From: Echinarachnius parma
Lineage: Eukaryota > Echinodermata > Echinoidea > Clypeasteroida > Echinarachniidae
NCBI GenBank assembly: GCA_037951105.1
Contig: JBAMJV010005531.1
Coordinates: 62,001-126,000, forward strand
Length of the DNA: 64,000 nucleotides
Direction: 5' to 3'
Part shown: positions 25,401 to 57,964 of the stretch, piece after piece
Position numbering within the stretch: the first letter of the stretch is position 1
How the letters are laid out: each line of letters begins with the position of its first letter
Made by a program: the position numbers and the translations under genes
The notes under the pieces: model-generated
The model's input: the letters and a program-made list of their open reading frames with translations, nothing else
What the model was told of the DNA's origin: nothing
Databases searched by the model: none

Positions 25401-25906
25401 TTTTATTGTCAATCTAATTTTTGTAATGACCATGATGACTCGTGTCTTCATGATCAATAAAAAAAAATGATCAATAATAATTAATATCCGTCCACATAAT
25501 AATAATATTAATAATATCATCAACATGGTCATGAACAGATGAATATGATTTTAATATTAAAACTTTTATTTTTAACCGATCACATAGCATAGTCATAGCC
25601 TAGCTATATAGTAGAACTAGAAATAGAACATTCAGAGGGATAGAAAATGTAATATTATTTGTTTATAACTTAAATGTTAAATTGCTATAATGTAGCTGGA
25701 GCTGGAACAGTCTGGGCCGGCGGTGCACGGTCGCGGTCATGCATGATGCAGTGCGAATAACGTTGTTGAATGATAATTGATATGGACTGGTGCCCTCCCG
25801 TCTCTGTTTTATTAATTAGGCTTTTTAACGTCCAGAGTAGGCCCAGAATATTATGGAATTACTTACCAACTGAAAGTTCACTTGTCATTTCAGCTTGTTC
25901 TGCCAT
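2960..25906 (-). CDS. NARS1: Asparaginyl-tRNA synthetase, cytoplasmic (20 coding exons, complete)
   Basis: Class IIb aminoacyl-tRNA synthetase that activates asparagine with ATP and charges tRNA-Asn in the cytosol. Coding exons, 5' to 3': 25906-25867, 22957-22863, 22344-22279, 21939-21847, 21560-21471, 20683-20605, 20089-20019, 18189-18103, 17458-17372, 16464-16408, 14330-14290, 13532-13496, 9314-9237, 8334-8213, 7232-7097, 5881-5768, 4871-4824, 4449-4366, 3925-3794, 3091-2960. Every junction is GT-AG, phases match, and the total of 1689 nt encodes 562 aa, close to vertebrate NARS1 (about 548 aa). The start is fixed by an in-frame TAA 12 nt upstream of the ATG at 25906. The protein has a lysine-rich N-terminal extension, an OB-fold and a class II core with motif 2 ([15 protein letters not shown]) and motif 3 (GLGLERF). 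I see no frameshift or lost key residue. Confidence 0.97.
3092..5767. other. NARS1 introns 16-19 region
   Basis: Apart from exons 3794-3925, 4366-4449 and 4824-4871, this is intron. I see nothing recognisable except the inverted-repeat element at 5095-5315. Confidence 0.6.
5095..5315. mobile_element. Short palindromic MITE, GCCCGGCGCAGAC termini
   Basis: The terminal 13 bp GCCCGGCGCAGAC (5095-5107) reappears inverted at 5303-5315. Pairing continues inward with mismatches, including a shared CCGACTGGTTTTCAG block (near 5128 and, inverted, near 5268). At 221 bp with no coding capacity it is probably a non-autonomous DNA transposon. The superfamily is not determined and no clean target duplication is seen. 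Confidence 0.7.
6090..7060. mobile_element. Tandem-unit element, ~150-bp units, GACGGAC tract
   Basis: Starts beside a perfect 20-bp palindrome, TTCGACTGCGCGCAGTCGAA (6090-6109), and the end motif TTATGCCTCCGC, which returns inverted at the right end (near 7049-7060). The interior has about five diverged units of about 150 bp (starting near 6255, 6391, 6540, 6695 and 6846). Each holds a TGACCTTGACCTTTGACC-like block and a CCAAGTTTGATTGAAATCTG-like block. The right end has a GACGGACGGACC tract, a CCTCCGTCC/GGCGGAGG hairpin and an A-run. No coding capacity. Class uncertain: non-autonomous DNA element or retroposon. Confidence 0.65.
7386..7597. repeat. Perfect 106-bp tandem duplication
   Basis: The 106-bp unit beginning AAGGAGATACAATAAAAG at 7386 is repeated at 7492 with no difference that I can find, so it is either a very recent duplication or an assembly or replication artefact. 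It lies in the NARS1 intron between exons 14 and 15. Confidence 0.9.
7611..8037. mobile_element. MITE with ~27-bp inverted ends
   Basis: The left end AACTGGGCTCCAAAAGAAAC and the right end (inverse of AACTGGATTCCAAAAGAAAC) match over about 27 bp with few mismatches. A TA is adjacent on both sides. Inside is a second inverted pair, CAGAAACTGCTCGCT near 7697 and its complement near 7832. No coding capacity. Confidence 0.7.
8916..9193. mobile_element. 278-bp palindromic MITE
   Basis: Almost its whole length folds on itself: CGTCGGTGACATTACGTACC at the left and its complement at the right, with ATTTCGGTCGATTTTTCGAT and AACTCTATCACA continuing the arms. The centre lies around 9050. It sits in the intron between NARS1 exons 13 and 14. 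Confidence 0.85.
9400..9941. mobile_element. DNA transposon with 28-bp perfect TIRs, TA target
   Basis: A perfect 28-bp terminal inverted repeat (begins ACCGTAAAACTCCGTGTATA, ends GACGCAC) occupies 9401-9428 and 9913-9940. TA at both borders fits Tc1/mariner-type target use. The interior is A/T homopolymer-rich, without a transposase. A decayed relative lies at 52307-52400. Confidence 0.8.
10039..11642. mobile_element. 1.6-kb element with 29-bp inverted ends and G-runs
   Basis: The left end CCAGTGGCCATATTCATAAA (10039) continues to CCCGATA. The right end at 11614-11642 is its near-perfect complement. The interior has no transposase-like frame and contains three long G homopolymers (10543-10743). 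It lies in the 4.2-kb NARS1 intron between exons 12 and 13. Confidence 0.7.
10543..10743. repeat. Cluster of long poly-G tracts
   Basis: Three G runs of roughly 15 to 25 bases within 200 bp, able in principle to form G-quadruplexes. The apparent poly-proline open frame on the minus strand is a by-product of these runs. Confidence 0.85.
11942..12697. mobile_element. Family-X element copy 1 (AACCCTAACCAGGCCGGG ends)
   Basis: AACCCTAACCAGGCCGGG at 11942 is inverted at 12680-12697. Just inside lie a G-run/C-run hairpin and a block shared with a second copy at 26340-27135 (for example GTAAGTGAGCGTCGGCCCGA and GATTTGTGTACAAATCCTAT). No protein. The open frame of about 129 codons here is conserved only as part of the repeat and lacks any known motif. 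Confidence 0.75.
13029..13425. mobile_element. 397-bp hairpin element
   Basis: Two arms of nearly 200 bp pair around 13217. The innermost stem, AGTGTTATAGTGCACTGGTT, is perfect, and outer segments (CAAATTTGGACTTCATTTTC, CAAATACCGAA) pair with few mismatches. The right arm has a CRE palindrome TGACGTCA at 13392-13399. A one-arm relic of the same family is at 41880-41957. Confidence 0.85.
14411..15679. mobile_element. Tandem-unit element, ~322-bp units, terminal GACGGAC tract and hairpin
   Basis: Begins ACAAGAGCCCCAGGGGGGCA. Three direct units of about 322 bp start near 14725, 15045 and 15368, each with TGTCATACTTCTGGATCTTG and GGTTGGAATCTAATCATTGG. The end has a (GACGGAC)n-like tract at about 15575-15630, a hairpin around GCTCACTTGAGCC/GGCTCAGGTGAGC, and an A-tail. 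Open frames of 109-131 codons here are just the unit translated. Layout resembles the elements at 6090 and 18500. Confidence 0.75.
16085..16165 (-). repeat. tRNA-like SINE relic
   Basis: On the minus strand TGGCTCGATGGGTTGAGCAC resembles an RNA polymerase III box A, and CGGGTTTGA, about 45 bp downstream, a decayed box B. A short degraded SINE head, not a functional tRNA gene. Confidence 0.4.
16232..16346. repeat. Imperfect ~58-bp tandem duplication
   Basis: Two neighbouring copies of a unit containing AAATCAACTTTTCTAAAGAA and GGCAAATGTAGATTTAT, differing at a few sites. In the intron between NARS1 exons 10 and 11. Confidence 0.8.
16948..17355. mobile_element. MITE-like relic with GGCCCATATTCATAAAAC ends
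   Basis: GGCCCATATTCATAAAAC near 16950 matches inverted GTTTGATGAATATGGACC near 17339. Inside is a repeated AAACCTGTCATAGTGGTCAC-like sequence (17178-17335). Similar text lies in decayed form at 31935-32150 and 32530-32700, suggesting a dispersed family. Confidence 0.5.
17372..20683 (-). CDS. NARS1: NARS1 exons 6-9: anticodon-binding OB-fold
   Basis: Residues 129-236. It contains [17 protein letters not shown], then [19 protein letters not shown], then [14 protein letters not shown], the normal beta-barrel pattern of the class IIb anticodon domain (AsnRS/AspRS/LysRS). The link to the catalytic core, [16 protein letters not shown] followed by PAGGADN, is AsnRS-type. Exon lengths are 79, 71, 87 and 87 nt. 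Confidence 0.95.
18500..19527. mobile_element. Tandem-unit element, six ~157-bp units with DR1 motifs
   Basis: Six direct units of about 157 bp, marked by CCAATCAAGTTTGGTTACAA near 18614, 18771, 18928, 19084, 19242 and 19399. Units carry TGACCTTTGACCT, a perfect DR1 nuclear-receptor direct repeat (first at 18705-18717), plus a second variant TGACCTTTGACCCC. The right end is a GACAGACAGACGGACG tract, a CCTCCACC/GGTGGGC hairpin and an A-run. No coding capacity. Located in the NARS1 intron between exons 7 and 8. Confidence 0.75.
20684..22862. other. NARS1 introns 2-5
   Basis: Between exons 21471-21560, 21847-21939 and 22279-22344 this is unique AT-rich intron. I see no repeat with clear ends and no additional coding exon. 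Confidence 0.6.
21471..25906 (-). CDS. NARS1: NARS1 exons 1-5: N-terminal extension
   Basis: Residues 1-128. The first 13 residues ([13 protein letters not shown]) have no counterpart in the vertebrate protein as I know it. Then follows [19 protein letters not shown], matching the eukaryote-specific N-terminal module of cytoplasmic AsnRS, and a KEPFPKFM segment. Exons 4-5 encode a highly charged Lys/Glu/Arg stretch ([20 protein letters not shown] and [17 protein letters not shown]), likely helical and tRNA-binding. Intron 1 is about 2.9 kb and filled with a satellite and a nested element. Confidence 0.93.
23391..23485. repeat. Poly-C tract and A/T-rich microsatellite
   Basis: A C run of about 20 bases (23397-23419) followed by AAATAAATAAAT and (TAA)n repeats. 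Simple sequence in NARS1 intron 1. Confidence 0.9.
23625..24835. repeat. CATTCGGGCAATCAACATC minisatellite, split by an insertion
   Basis: Irregular tandem array of a roughly 20-25-bp motif around ATTCGGGCAATCAACATC, with spacing and base variation, on both sides of the element at 23857-24548. The 194-codon plus-strand frame here is a by-product of the repeat. It is in intron 1 of NARS1. Confidence 0.85.
23857..24548. mobile_element. 692-bp element built on AAGCAATTGCTT palindromes
   Basis: Long inverted ends: GGGCCGTATGCATAAAAACA at the left, its complement at the right, both continuing into AGCAATTGCTT. AAC flanks both sides (23854-23856 and 24549-24551), a possible 3-bp target duplication within the minisatellite. 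At least eight copies of AAGCAATTGCTT or close variants lie in the two subterminal zones. The middle (about 24020-24290) is unrelated unique sequence. No transposase. Confidence 0.85.
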
Positions 25907-26044
25907 TTCACTCTTTTAGAGACTAGGTAGACTGCTGATTACGACTTATGCCGGTAAACGTTGACACCATATGCACACACACGAAGCTGGATGCTGCTGC
26001 TGCTTCGACGTCGTGGCACTAGAATTCCGTATCCGTAATCGACT

Positions 26045-26097
26045 ATGCAAATGCATGCAGTACACGATTGTGATGATGCAATTATGTGTGCGCACAC
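26045..26097. promoter_or_regulatory. NARS1 upstream promoter motifs: octamer and GTGTGCGCACAC
   Basis: ATGCAAAT at 26045-26052 is a perfect octamer (POU) motif, and GTGTGCGCACAC at 26086-26097 is a perfect 12-bp palindrome. Both flank the ATTGCATCA site. Repeats begin at 26137, so the unique upstream region is only about 230 bp long. Confidence 0.35.
26074..26082 (-). promoter_or_regulatory. ATF4/CEBP amino-acid response element upstream of NARS1
   Basis: On the gene strand this reads ATTGCATCA, identical to the core of the vertebrate CHOP amino-acid response element. It lies 168 bp upstream of the NARS1 start codon. Cytosolic synthetase genes are known ATF4 targets in vertebrates. Function here is inferred from sequence and position. 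Confidence 0.5.
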
Positions 26098-26140
26098 TGC
26101 GATTTTGGTGTATGGAGCGCTGCTGCAGCACTCCAATTAA

Positions 26141-27209
26141 AGGGATAGTACAGTTTTGGTCAAACTGAGTTTTAGTAACGAAAACCTGCATCATAACATT
26201 ACAAGCTACACCACAAACTGATAGTGAAAACTCTATGCTCGAAAGGTATACAAAATTACAGACCACTTAGTAAGAAACTCTCTATAAAAACACTTTGGTT
26301 TCAACCATTCTATACAAAATTGTGCATGAGATGTTTTGTTTAACCCTAAAAAGACTGGGGGGGGGGGGGGGGGGGCTGATTTAGCCCCCCCTCTATTTTC
26401 GCGATTACTTCGCAACGCTTGAATATTTTACGGTGCCACTTCACGACTTTTTCCTTAGAGTCTTGCGCAACTTTTGATACCAAATTTGCGACAACCGGGT
26501 GTACCGTTCTAAAGTTACGTAACCTTTTGTAAGTGAGCGTCGGCCCGAAAATCGCTAAATTTTGTGATTTGTGTACAAATCCTATGGAAATTGACTTTTT
26601 CGTAGAATAAGACAAAACCTTCATTATTTTTCATTCTGATCACTGCAATCATTTAATTTTGGGCTACAAATGGTTGAATAATGGTTAATATTTTATTCCA
26701 TCGAAAAAATATGTAACAAATATTTTTTTAATGCAAAAAATACGGAAAAAATGCAATTTTTGCATAATTAATTAGCTCTAATTAGCATATTATAATTTAA
26801 ACAAAAAATTTAACTATGCAATATTGTACGGCTCATGGACATCTATCACCATGCCAAATTTGGAGTCGATTGGAGTTTCGATTGCCGAGAAAACTACAAA
26901 AAATACAAAAAAAATTTTGCATAATTAATTAGCTCTAATTAGCATATTCTAATTATTTTTTTAAATTTTAACTTCGCAATATTGTAGACCTTATGGACAT
27001 CTATCACGATGCCAAATTTGGAGTCGATCAGAGTTTCGGTTGCCGAGATCTTAGGGGGGGGGTCCCTTTTAGCCCCCCCCCCCCCCCCCCCCAGTTTTTT
27101 TAAGGTTCAAAATAGCCCAGTCTTTTTAGGGTTAAATATATGATTAAATAGAGATATCAACAACTATTTAAAAACCTTTATACCTCTATACCAAAACTCA
27201 ACTATCCCT
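26141..27209. mobile_element. TTAA-target MITE, family A copy 1, carrying a nested element
   Basis: AGGGATAGTACAGTTTTGG at the left and the inverse CCAAAACTCAACTATCCCT at the right are each flanked by TTAA (26137-26140, 27210-27213). The host part is only about 270 bp, since 26340-27135 is a later insertion. Internal blocks (GCTCGAAAGGTATACAAAAT, GGTTTCAACCAT) match inverted parts of the copies at 42338 and 46876. Confidence 0.8.
26340..27135. mobile_element. Family-X element copy 2 (TTAACCCTAAAAAGACTGGG ends)
   Basis: TTAACCCTAAAAAGACTGGG is inverted at the right end (to 27135), with G/C homopolymers just inside. The interior aligns with the copy at 11942-12697 through GTAAGTGAGCGTCGGCCCGA and the following 150 bp, but the terminal repeats differ in sequence. 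Inserted in a TTAA-target MITE. Confidence 0.8.
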
Positions 27210-27213
27210 TTAA

Positions 27214-27400
27214 AAATGGATATTTTATTTTAAATGGTTGAAACCAACGAGTGTTAATAGAAAGCACCCTTTTGAGTATTAACGCCCGTTTTAGTTAACG
27301 GCTCTTTTTAAAAATGATAACGGGCTTTTTAATTAGTCATTTGTAATTTTGTATTCCTTTCGAGTTTCGAGCATTAGACAAAAAGACGACAGTACCTTGA
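27214..27400. repeat. Partial family-A fragment
   Basis: Contains AATGGTTGAAACCAACGAGT, AATGATAACGGGCTTTTTA and GTAATTTTGTATTCCTTTCG, matching the right halves of the family-A copies at 42338 and 46876 in the same orientation. Confidence 0.65.
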
Positions 27401-27439
27401 CCCGTGTCTAGTCATTTGGCCTTTGGTAGGAATTGACAT

Positions 27440-27720
27440 CCACCTAACTATTATTATATTATCCCCGTCATTGCATGGGCACACTAACAAACATTCTTCA
27501 CATGGCATCCACTTCCTTCTCCCTTGGGAGCAATGCTGTAATTAAGCACGCTCAATTGTATCAGTTGTATCACTCCCACTCCTGCATGGTCCCCATTTAT
27601 AAACCTGGGTAGAGAGCAGCAAATAGTGGATTATAATAGTCTTGCTGTAGGACAAATGCAATCCATGGGCATACTAGTTTCAAACTCAGGAACTCAGAGT
27701 TGCATACAATCTAAAATATT
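27440..27720. repeat. SINE relic (CCATTTATAAACCTGGGTAG type)
   Basis: CCCCATTTATAAACCTGGGT, then AGAGAGCAGCAA and a CATGGGCAT...AACTCAGAGTTGC segment, match the layout of the SINE-like relics at 49970 and 51260. Heavily decayed. Confidence 0.4.
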
Positions 27721-28456
27721 CACTATTAGCCCCTTTCAATACCAGCTTTTTATTTAGATTGAGAGTGAATAGAAATGATTTGATTCTTGATCATTAATGT
27801 TCCAATTCCATTTTTTTAATATTCCTATGATTTAGTACAGTGAGATAAGATATTACAAAACTGTATTTTCTGTATAAACCCTTTGTATACCACATTGATG
27901 TATTACTGTGATAGGGATGGGTTCATTGTATTGGGCCATGCAAAAGGATAACTTTATTTATGTTTGATTTGTAATGATGTTGATCTTAGTAGAGTGGAAA
28001 AAGACAGGCTTTTTATATCAATTATTAAAATATCAGCATTGATTTAATGACAAGTTTTCTCAAGTAACATTGTTTAATCTATTTATTGGCACTTGTAAAT
28101 AGCACAGTTAATGCAAATATTGTGAGTATTGGTAAAAACTTTTCATCATCAACAACATTTTGATATACAAAATATGCCACATATTACAATAATACATACA
28201 TGTACTGAGGTATTTATATAGATTTGCATATAAACAGTAATATTAAAATTTAAAAAAACTTTCAATCCAATCAGGATAAGTTTCTAAGAGTTCCAAGTGA
28301 ACACAAATAATTTACATACAAGAAAAGGTTGACATTACAAGAATCATTCCTCTTTTGATTGAAAACATAACAACACATTATCCAGTTTATAGGCTGAAAA
28401 AAAAAAAGTTTTTACACATACCTCACACAGAGTTATTATACTAGTTATTTTGTTTA

Positions 28457-30413
28457 CCCAGGTCGAAAAAACAGTTGAAACCAGTTGAAACCAGTTGGAA
28501 ATTCAACTGGTTGTTACTGGTTTTAACTGGCTTCAAACGGTAGCAGTTAAAATTCCCGGTTCCCAGTAAATAGTATATCCCCTAATGTAGTATAAATAAA
28601 TGTTGTGAAATTTTTTGCTATAATCTTGGAAACACTTTTTAATTGGGTCTAAATACATTACTGATGAGAAAAAGTGATGTTTCCATTTTTTATTTTTGGT
28701 CCCAGGGTGCATTTTGGCGATTTTAAAGATAATTAGCTAATTTGCATATTTGTGAAATAAGGTCAGGGGTCATTTTCTATCTAGGAATAGTACAATATTG
28801 ATAAAAACTAGTATTCTAGGGTATTTTGGGGCAAGGATTCCATTTCCGGTGCTCGTTTGTAAGTGCTGTATGGGAAACACTCTGAAATCCAAGATGGATG
28901 CCCCTAATTTGCATATTTATGAATATTATTGATTTTCAGTGGCTAAAGCCCCTAATAAGCAATAATTCCGGATTATTATTTATCAATTATGTTCTAAGTA
29001 TGTATTTAAGATATCAAAGATGAGTTGCCATCGTGGCAACCTTTAGCAATGCATATTATTTGCATAATTATGTATTTTACCTAATTTGCATATTCCCCCA
29101 AATCGAGTATATTGGGAACCCGGCAAGTAAAAAAGACAAGTAATACCACTTTTCCAAGGTTTTGGGGGGCAGCAGATCCATTTTTGATACTTATTTACCT
29201 GTATCACCATGGCATCCATCTCAAATCCAAGATGACTGCTCCCTAAATTACACATGTTATGATACACGACTATATTATTTCGGTTATATTAGATTGACAT
29301 TATAATGTTTTGACTTTTAATTATTGGAATGAGCAACTAGAATACTTGAATCACAATGTAGTTGTTTACTTACAGTAAGCAAATCATACTTGTATAAATG
29401 AAATGCCATTAAAGTAGCAAATAGCATTATTTACTTTAAATGACAAATGCGGCCATCTTGGATTTATGTGGGTTGCCGAGGTGATACAGGTAAATAAGTA
29501 TCATGAATGGATTCGTTGCCCCCTAAAACCTTGGAAAAGTGGTATTACTTGACTTTTTTACTTGCCGGGTTCCCAATATACTCGATTTGAGGGAATATGC
29601 AAATTAGGTAAAATACATAATTATGCAAATAATATGCATTGCTAGAGGTTGCCACGATGGAAACTCATCTTTGATATCTTAAATACATACTTAGAACATA
29701 ACTGACAAATAATAATCCGGAATTATTGCTTATTAGGGGCTGTAGCCACTGAAAATCAATAATATTCATAAATATGCAAATTAGGGGAAGCCATCTTGGA
29801 TTTCAGAGTGTTTCCCATACAGCACTTACAAACGAGCACCGGAAATGGAATCCTTGCCTCAAAATACCCTAGAATACTAGTTTTTATCAATATTGTACTA
29901 TTCCTAGATAGAAAATGACCCTTGACCTTATTTCACAAATATGCAAATTAGCTAATTATCTTTAAAATCGCCAAAATGCACCCTGGGACCAAAAATAAAA
30001 AATGGAAACATCACTTGTTCTCATCAGTAATGTATTTAGACCAAATTAAAAACTGTTTCCAAGATTATAGCAAAAAAAATTGATGCCTTACATAACCTGA
30101 TAGACTAAAAGATAAATGGACAGATGCGGAAGACCAGTTAAAACCAATAGAAATACCAGTTGAAACCAACTACTTTAACTGGTCCTCATGTACTGGTTAA
30201 TCCCACTACTGGTTTGTTAATGGTTTCAACTGGGTTTCTTACTGGTCAGCCTAACTGGGTTCTTACTGGATTCTTACTGGTTGTTCCAGTAGATTCCAAT
30301 TGATTCCAGTTGATTCCAGTGTACCAATTTCCATATTGAAACCAGTTGGCCAACAACTGGTATCAACTGGTACCATTTGGCAACTAATTTTCAACTGTTT
30401 TTTTCGACCTGGG
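28457..30413. mobile_element. 1.96-kb fold-back element with ~660-bp inverted arms
   Basis: Outer ends CCCAGGTCGAAAAAACAGTT and its complement, each flanked by TA. Subterminal zones are dense in AACCAGTTGAAACC/AACTGGTT-like motifs on both sides. Inner arms (about 28606-29278 and 29415-30090) are near-identical inverted copies, with scattered differences only, around a spacer of about 135 bp. No transposase frame in either arm. If transcribed it would form very long double-stranded RNA. Confidence 0.88.
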
Positions 30414-30415
30414 TA

Positions 30416-32806
30416 TACATCAATGGCTATTTTTAAAGAGAAATGAGATATGTGTAATTAATGCAATTTGTATGCATGTAAAGTACACTTCTTTGTAAAC
30501 ATTCAGACATCAAGGTACCATATATTTACTATGAACGGAATCTGAATCAACAAAACTTAAAAATAAACATTTAGTAACTTTGTAACAAAAGTTGCCTACT
30601 CCACAAATCTGGCTAAAAAATGTTGATGCATGCTAGCATTTTTGCCTATAATGTGATTAATTGTTTTGCCCCCAAAGAACATTCTGCTAGGATCAAAAGC
30701 ACAGGCACTACATGTTATGACTCTCATCTTCTGAAATATTGTTAAAATCGCATTTTTAACGAATACTATTTTGTCCTAGCTCTGGATATAAATATCAAAG
30801 CAAACCATTATTAATTTTGTGAGATGTTATCAATAGACATACAGGCTCTGGTCTACAGAGCAGAATGTTACAGATTAATTCCTAAAATTGCCTCTATTTT
30901 TAATCATTATCACTGCTGTATTAATGTGAGCAGGATGTACATGCTTGCCATTTAAAGATATTTTCAAAATTATTATAAACATCTCTTTTTACTGTCAAAA
31001 TGACTCAGTACATCCAATCATGAACGGCCAAGCTTTAACTAAAGCTTTCCTCACTATTGAAAGCTTAATATAATTCTATACAAGTATTTGTTTGCCTTAT
31101 ATTAAAGGATTGGGTGGTCTATGTACAAAGTCTGTGGATTTCAGAATCTCAAAGTGAACGGGTTAATTAAATTTAAGTCAAATGGAGCCTAGCTATCAAA
31201 CCTAGCAGGTTCTTACTCATGGCAAATAACTATTGACTCAACTAATCATGGAACTATATACATAAAACAAGCAGAGCAGACTAGGAACTGCTATGAAACA
31301 AAACTGAACAAAACAAAACAAAGTGGATAAGGATGATCACATGGTAGTAATACAACAGCAGAGAAGAGTATTTAGAAGAAAAAACTGTTGTGAACTGCTT
31401 ATCCACTATAACTGGCTAAAGTAATGTAATGCAAGTCAAATGAAGCCTATTTTGATGGCTATTATGACTTGCCCAACTAGCAAGTGAATTTGACGCTAAT
31501 AAAGTATGGGTAGCCTGGATATCATTTTCGGTGGCCCTGCATGGGCGAGAGGGTAAATGCTAATTTTGAGCCCTACAATACACCTACCAGTACCATGTCC
31601 CATGGGCATCTTTATTGCATAATACCTTGGCACTAAGTAGATTAATGTCAGGATGGTACACATTTTGTATGCAATTTACAATTTTTCCTTCTGAATATTT
31701 CTCTTTAAACACGATACAAACTCAAATATGTACTATCAAAATCAAACAAACTTGAAACCATGATGGTAAGTGATAAAAATAAAATACAAACTGAATGAAA
31801 CTGTCTTTAAAAAATTAAACATTCTACATTAATACAAATTTAGACATGGTTGTCATAAAAAGGACTTGAATACTTAAATGTCCTGACAATTTTACCTATT
31901 CAAGATTCACCTAACATGCATGTACATTAATATAAAGTCAAACCTTAATGGCCTCATGTCTATAACAGCCAACCTACCTATATTGACCATCAAAAAAAGA
32001 TCCCCTGCAGAGATATGCAATGGTAAGGAACCTGTTTCATTAAGATCACCTGTCTATATAGGTAAATTGTCTATAGTGGCCACTTGTCTTGTTTCCCTTT
32101 TCACACTTTACCTTTTCACACAGGTTACTGTGTTGTTTGCTTTAAGAATGATAACATATAATAAATAAGCTAAAATTTGATTTATATATAAGTTTAAGGT
32201 ATTTTCATAACTTTTGTTAACATTATATAATACTGGCAACTTGAAACATTGCACATCAATGTTCACTATACAACAAAAACACAACATAATATGTTATTCA
32301 CAATTTACACAATTGTACTCACTTGTACAATTTGTCATACTTTGTTAATTCAATGTTTCATTTTGTGAAAATGTAGGATGAAATGCGCCCTGAGATCTCC
32401 ATTCAATGTACAAGTTACCCCTGTATTATTCATTATTTCATCCTGTCTTATGGAAAGTACAACTTGACAATGAGCTAATAGGATAGGAAATACTGCCAAG
32501 GAAAGAACTTAACCTGCTCTTAGTGCTCTAACAACTATCTATTAATATCTATTGATACAGATCACCTGTCTAATGAGACCACTAATCTTGGCAACCACAG
32601 GAAGCAGTGTACATGTGAATGAAATCTGTCTATGAAAACCTGAACCTATAAAACCACCTTTTCTGTAGCACAGTTGTGGGTTTCATAGACGGGTGATAAC
32701 TGTATTCATTCAAGCAAGGTTGTGCCTTATATTCACCATATTCACTGAAAAATAGCACTTGACAATGAGTTGGTTAGGAAGGGCATACTGTCAATGAAAA
32801 TACCAC
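30416..32806. other. Intergenic, BLM 3' side
   Basis: No gene recognised. It probably includes the BLM 3' UTR next to 32806. A gene-strand AATAAA lies at 31611-31616, too far for confident assignment. Decayed CCTGTCTATAGTGGCCAC-type repeat text occurs at 31935-32150 and 32530-32700. Confidence 0.5.
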
Positions 32807-57163
<24,357 letters not shown>

Positions 57164-57270
57164 CTCAGCCGACTTCTCCAGTTTTACATAGTATTGTATC
57201 AAGCAAATTTGATCAAACTCTTCAAATTCAACTTAAATTTGCACTGCATTCGCGCTATTTACTATAATAC

Positions 57271-57279
57271 GCATGCGCA
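57271..57279. promoter_or_regulatory. NRF1-type site upstream of BLM
   Basis: GCATGCGCA, within TACGCATGCGCAATG, matches the core of the palindromic NRF1 motif. It is about 110 bp upstream of the BLM start codon, where such sites act in vertebrate promoters of housekeeping and DNA-repair genes. Position and sequence only; no functional evidence. Confidence 0.45.
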
Positions 57280-57380
57280 ATGTATGTTAATGTTGTTGTT
57301 GTTATTGTTGACGATGTGACGTGACGTGATAGCTAGAGCTCTGCGCTATAATGGATGGTAAAAGATTTTAGGTCCGTGCG

Positions 57381-57925
57381 GACTGCATTTCGGGGGTACG
57401 ATTGTTTTACTTGGCATACATTACTCCTTGCTTGGATCAAAACAAGAAAATTCGTCCAAAGATACACTCTGTATCTATTCAAATTTGGCCTAATTTCCAT
57501 AATTTATGCAAATTTATTCATGGGAATGGGATATCTATACAAATTGTGTATGTATTGATATGTTTGAGAGATCACATTCATTGGATCAAGAGAAGAAAAT
57601 TCATCCAAAGAGACATTCTGTATCTATGCAAATTAGGCCTAATTTCCATAATTGAATATGATCTCTCAAATATATCAATAAATACACCATTTTTAATTTG
57701 CATAAATACAGCGTGTCTCTTTGGATGAATTTTCTTTTTTTGATCCAAGGAATATGTCAAATATCTTAATAAAAACCCATTACCATGAATAAATTTGCAT
57801 AAATTATGGAAATTAAGCAAAATTTGCATAGATAGGCCTACAGAGTGTCTCTTTTGATGACTTTTCTTCTTTTGATGCAAGGAGTATGTATGCCAAGTAA
57901 AACAATCGTACCCAAAACTGCAGTG
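57381..57925. mobile_element. 545-bp fold-back element next to the BLM promoter
   Basis: The outer arms (GGGTACGATTGTTTTACTTG near 57394, inverted near 57914) run about 135 bp. A motif around AAGAAAATTCATCCAAAGAGAC occurs four times, twice per arm, so the element folds in two nested registers. No protein. It starts about 220 bp upstream of the BLM ATG. Confidence 0.8.
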
Positions 57926-57964
57926 AACACCCATATTTTTGGCCCTTAACTTCCATGCACCCTA

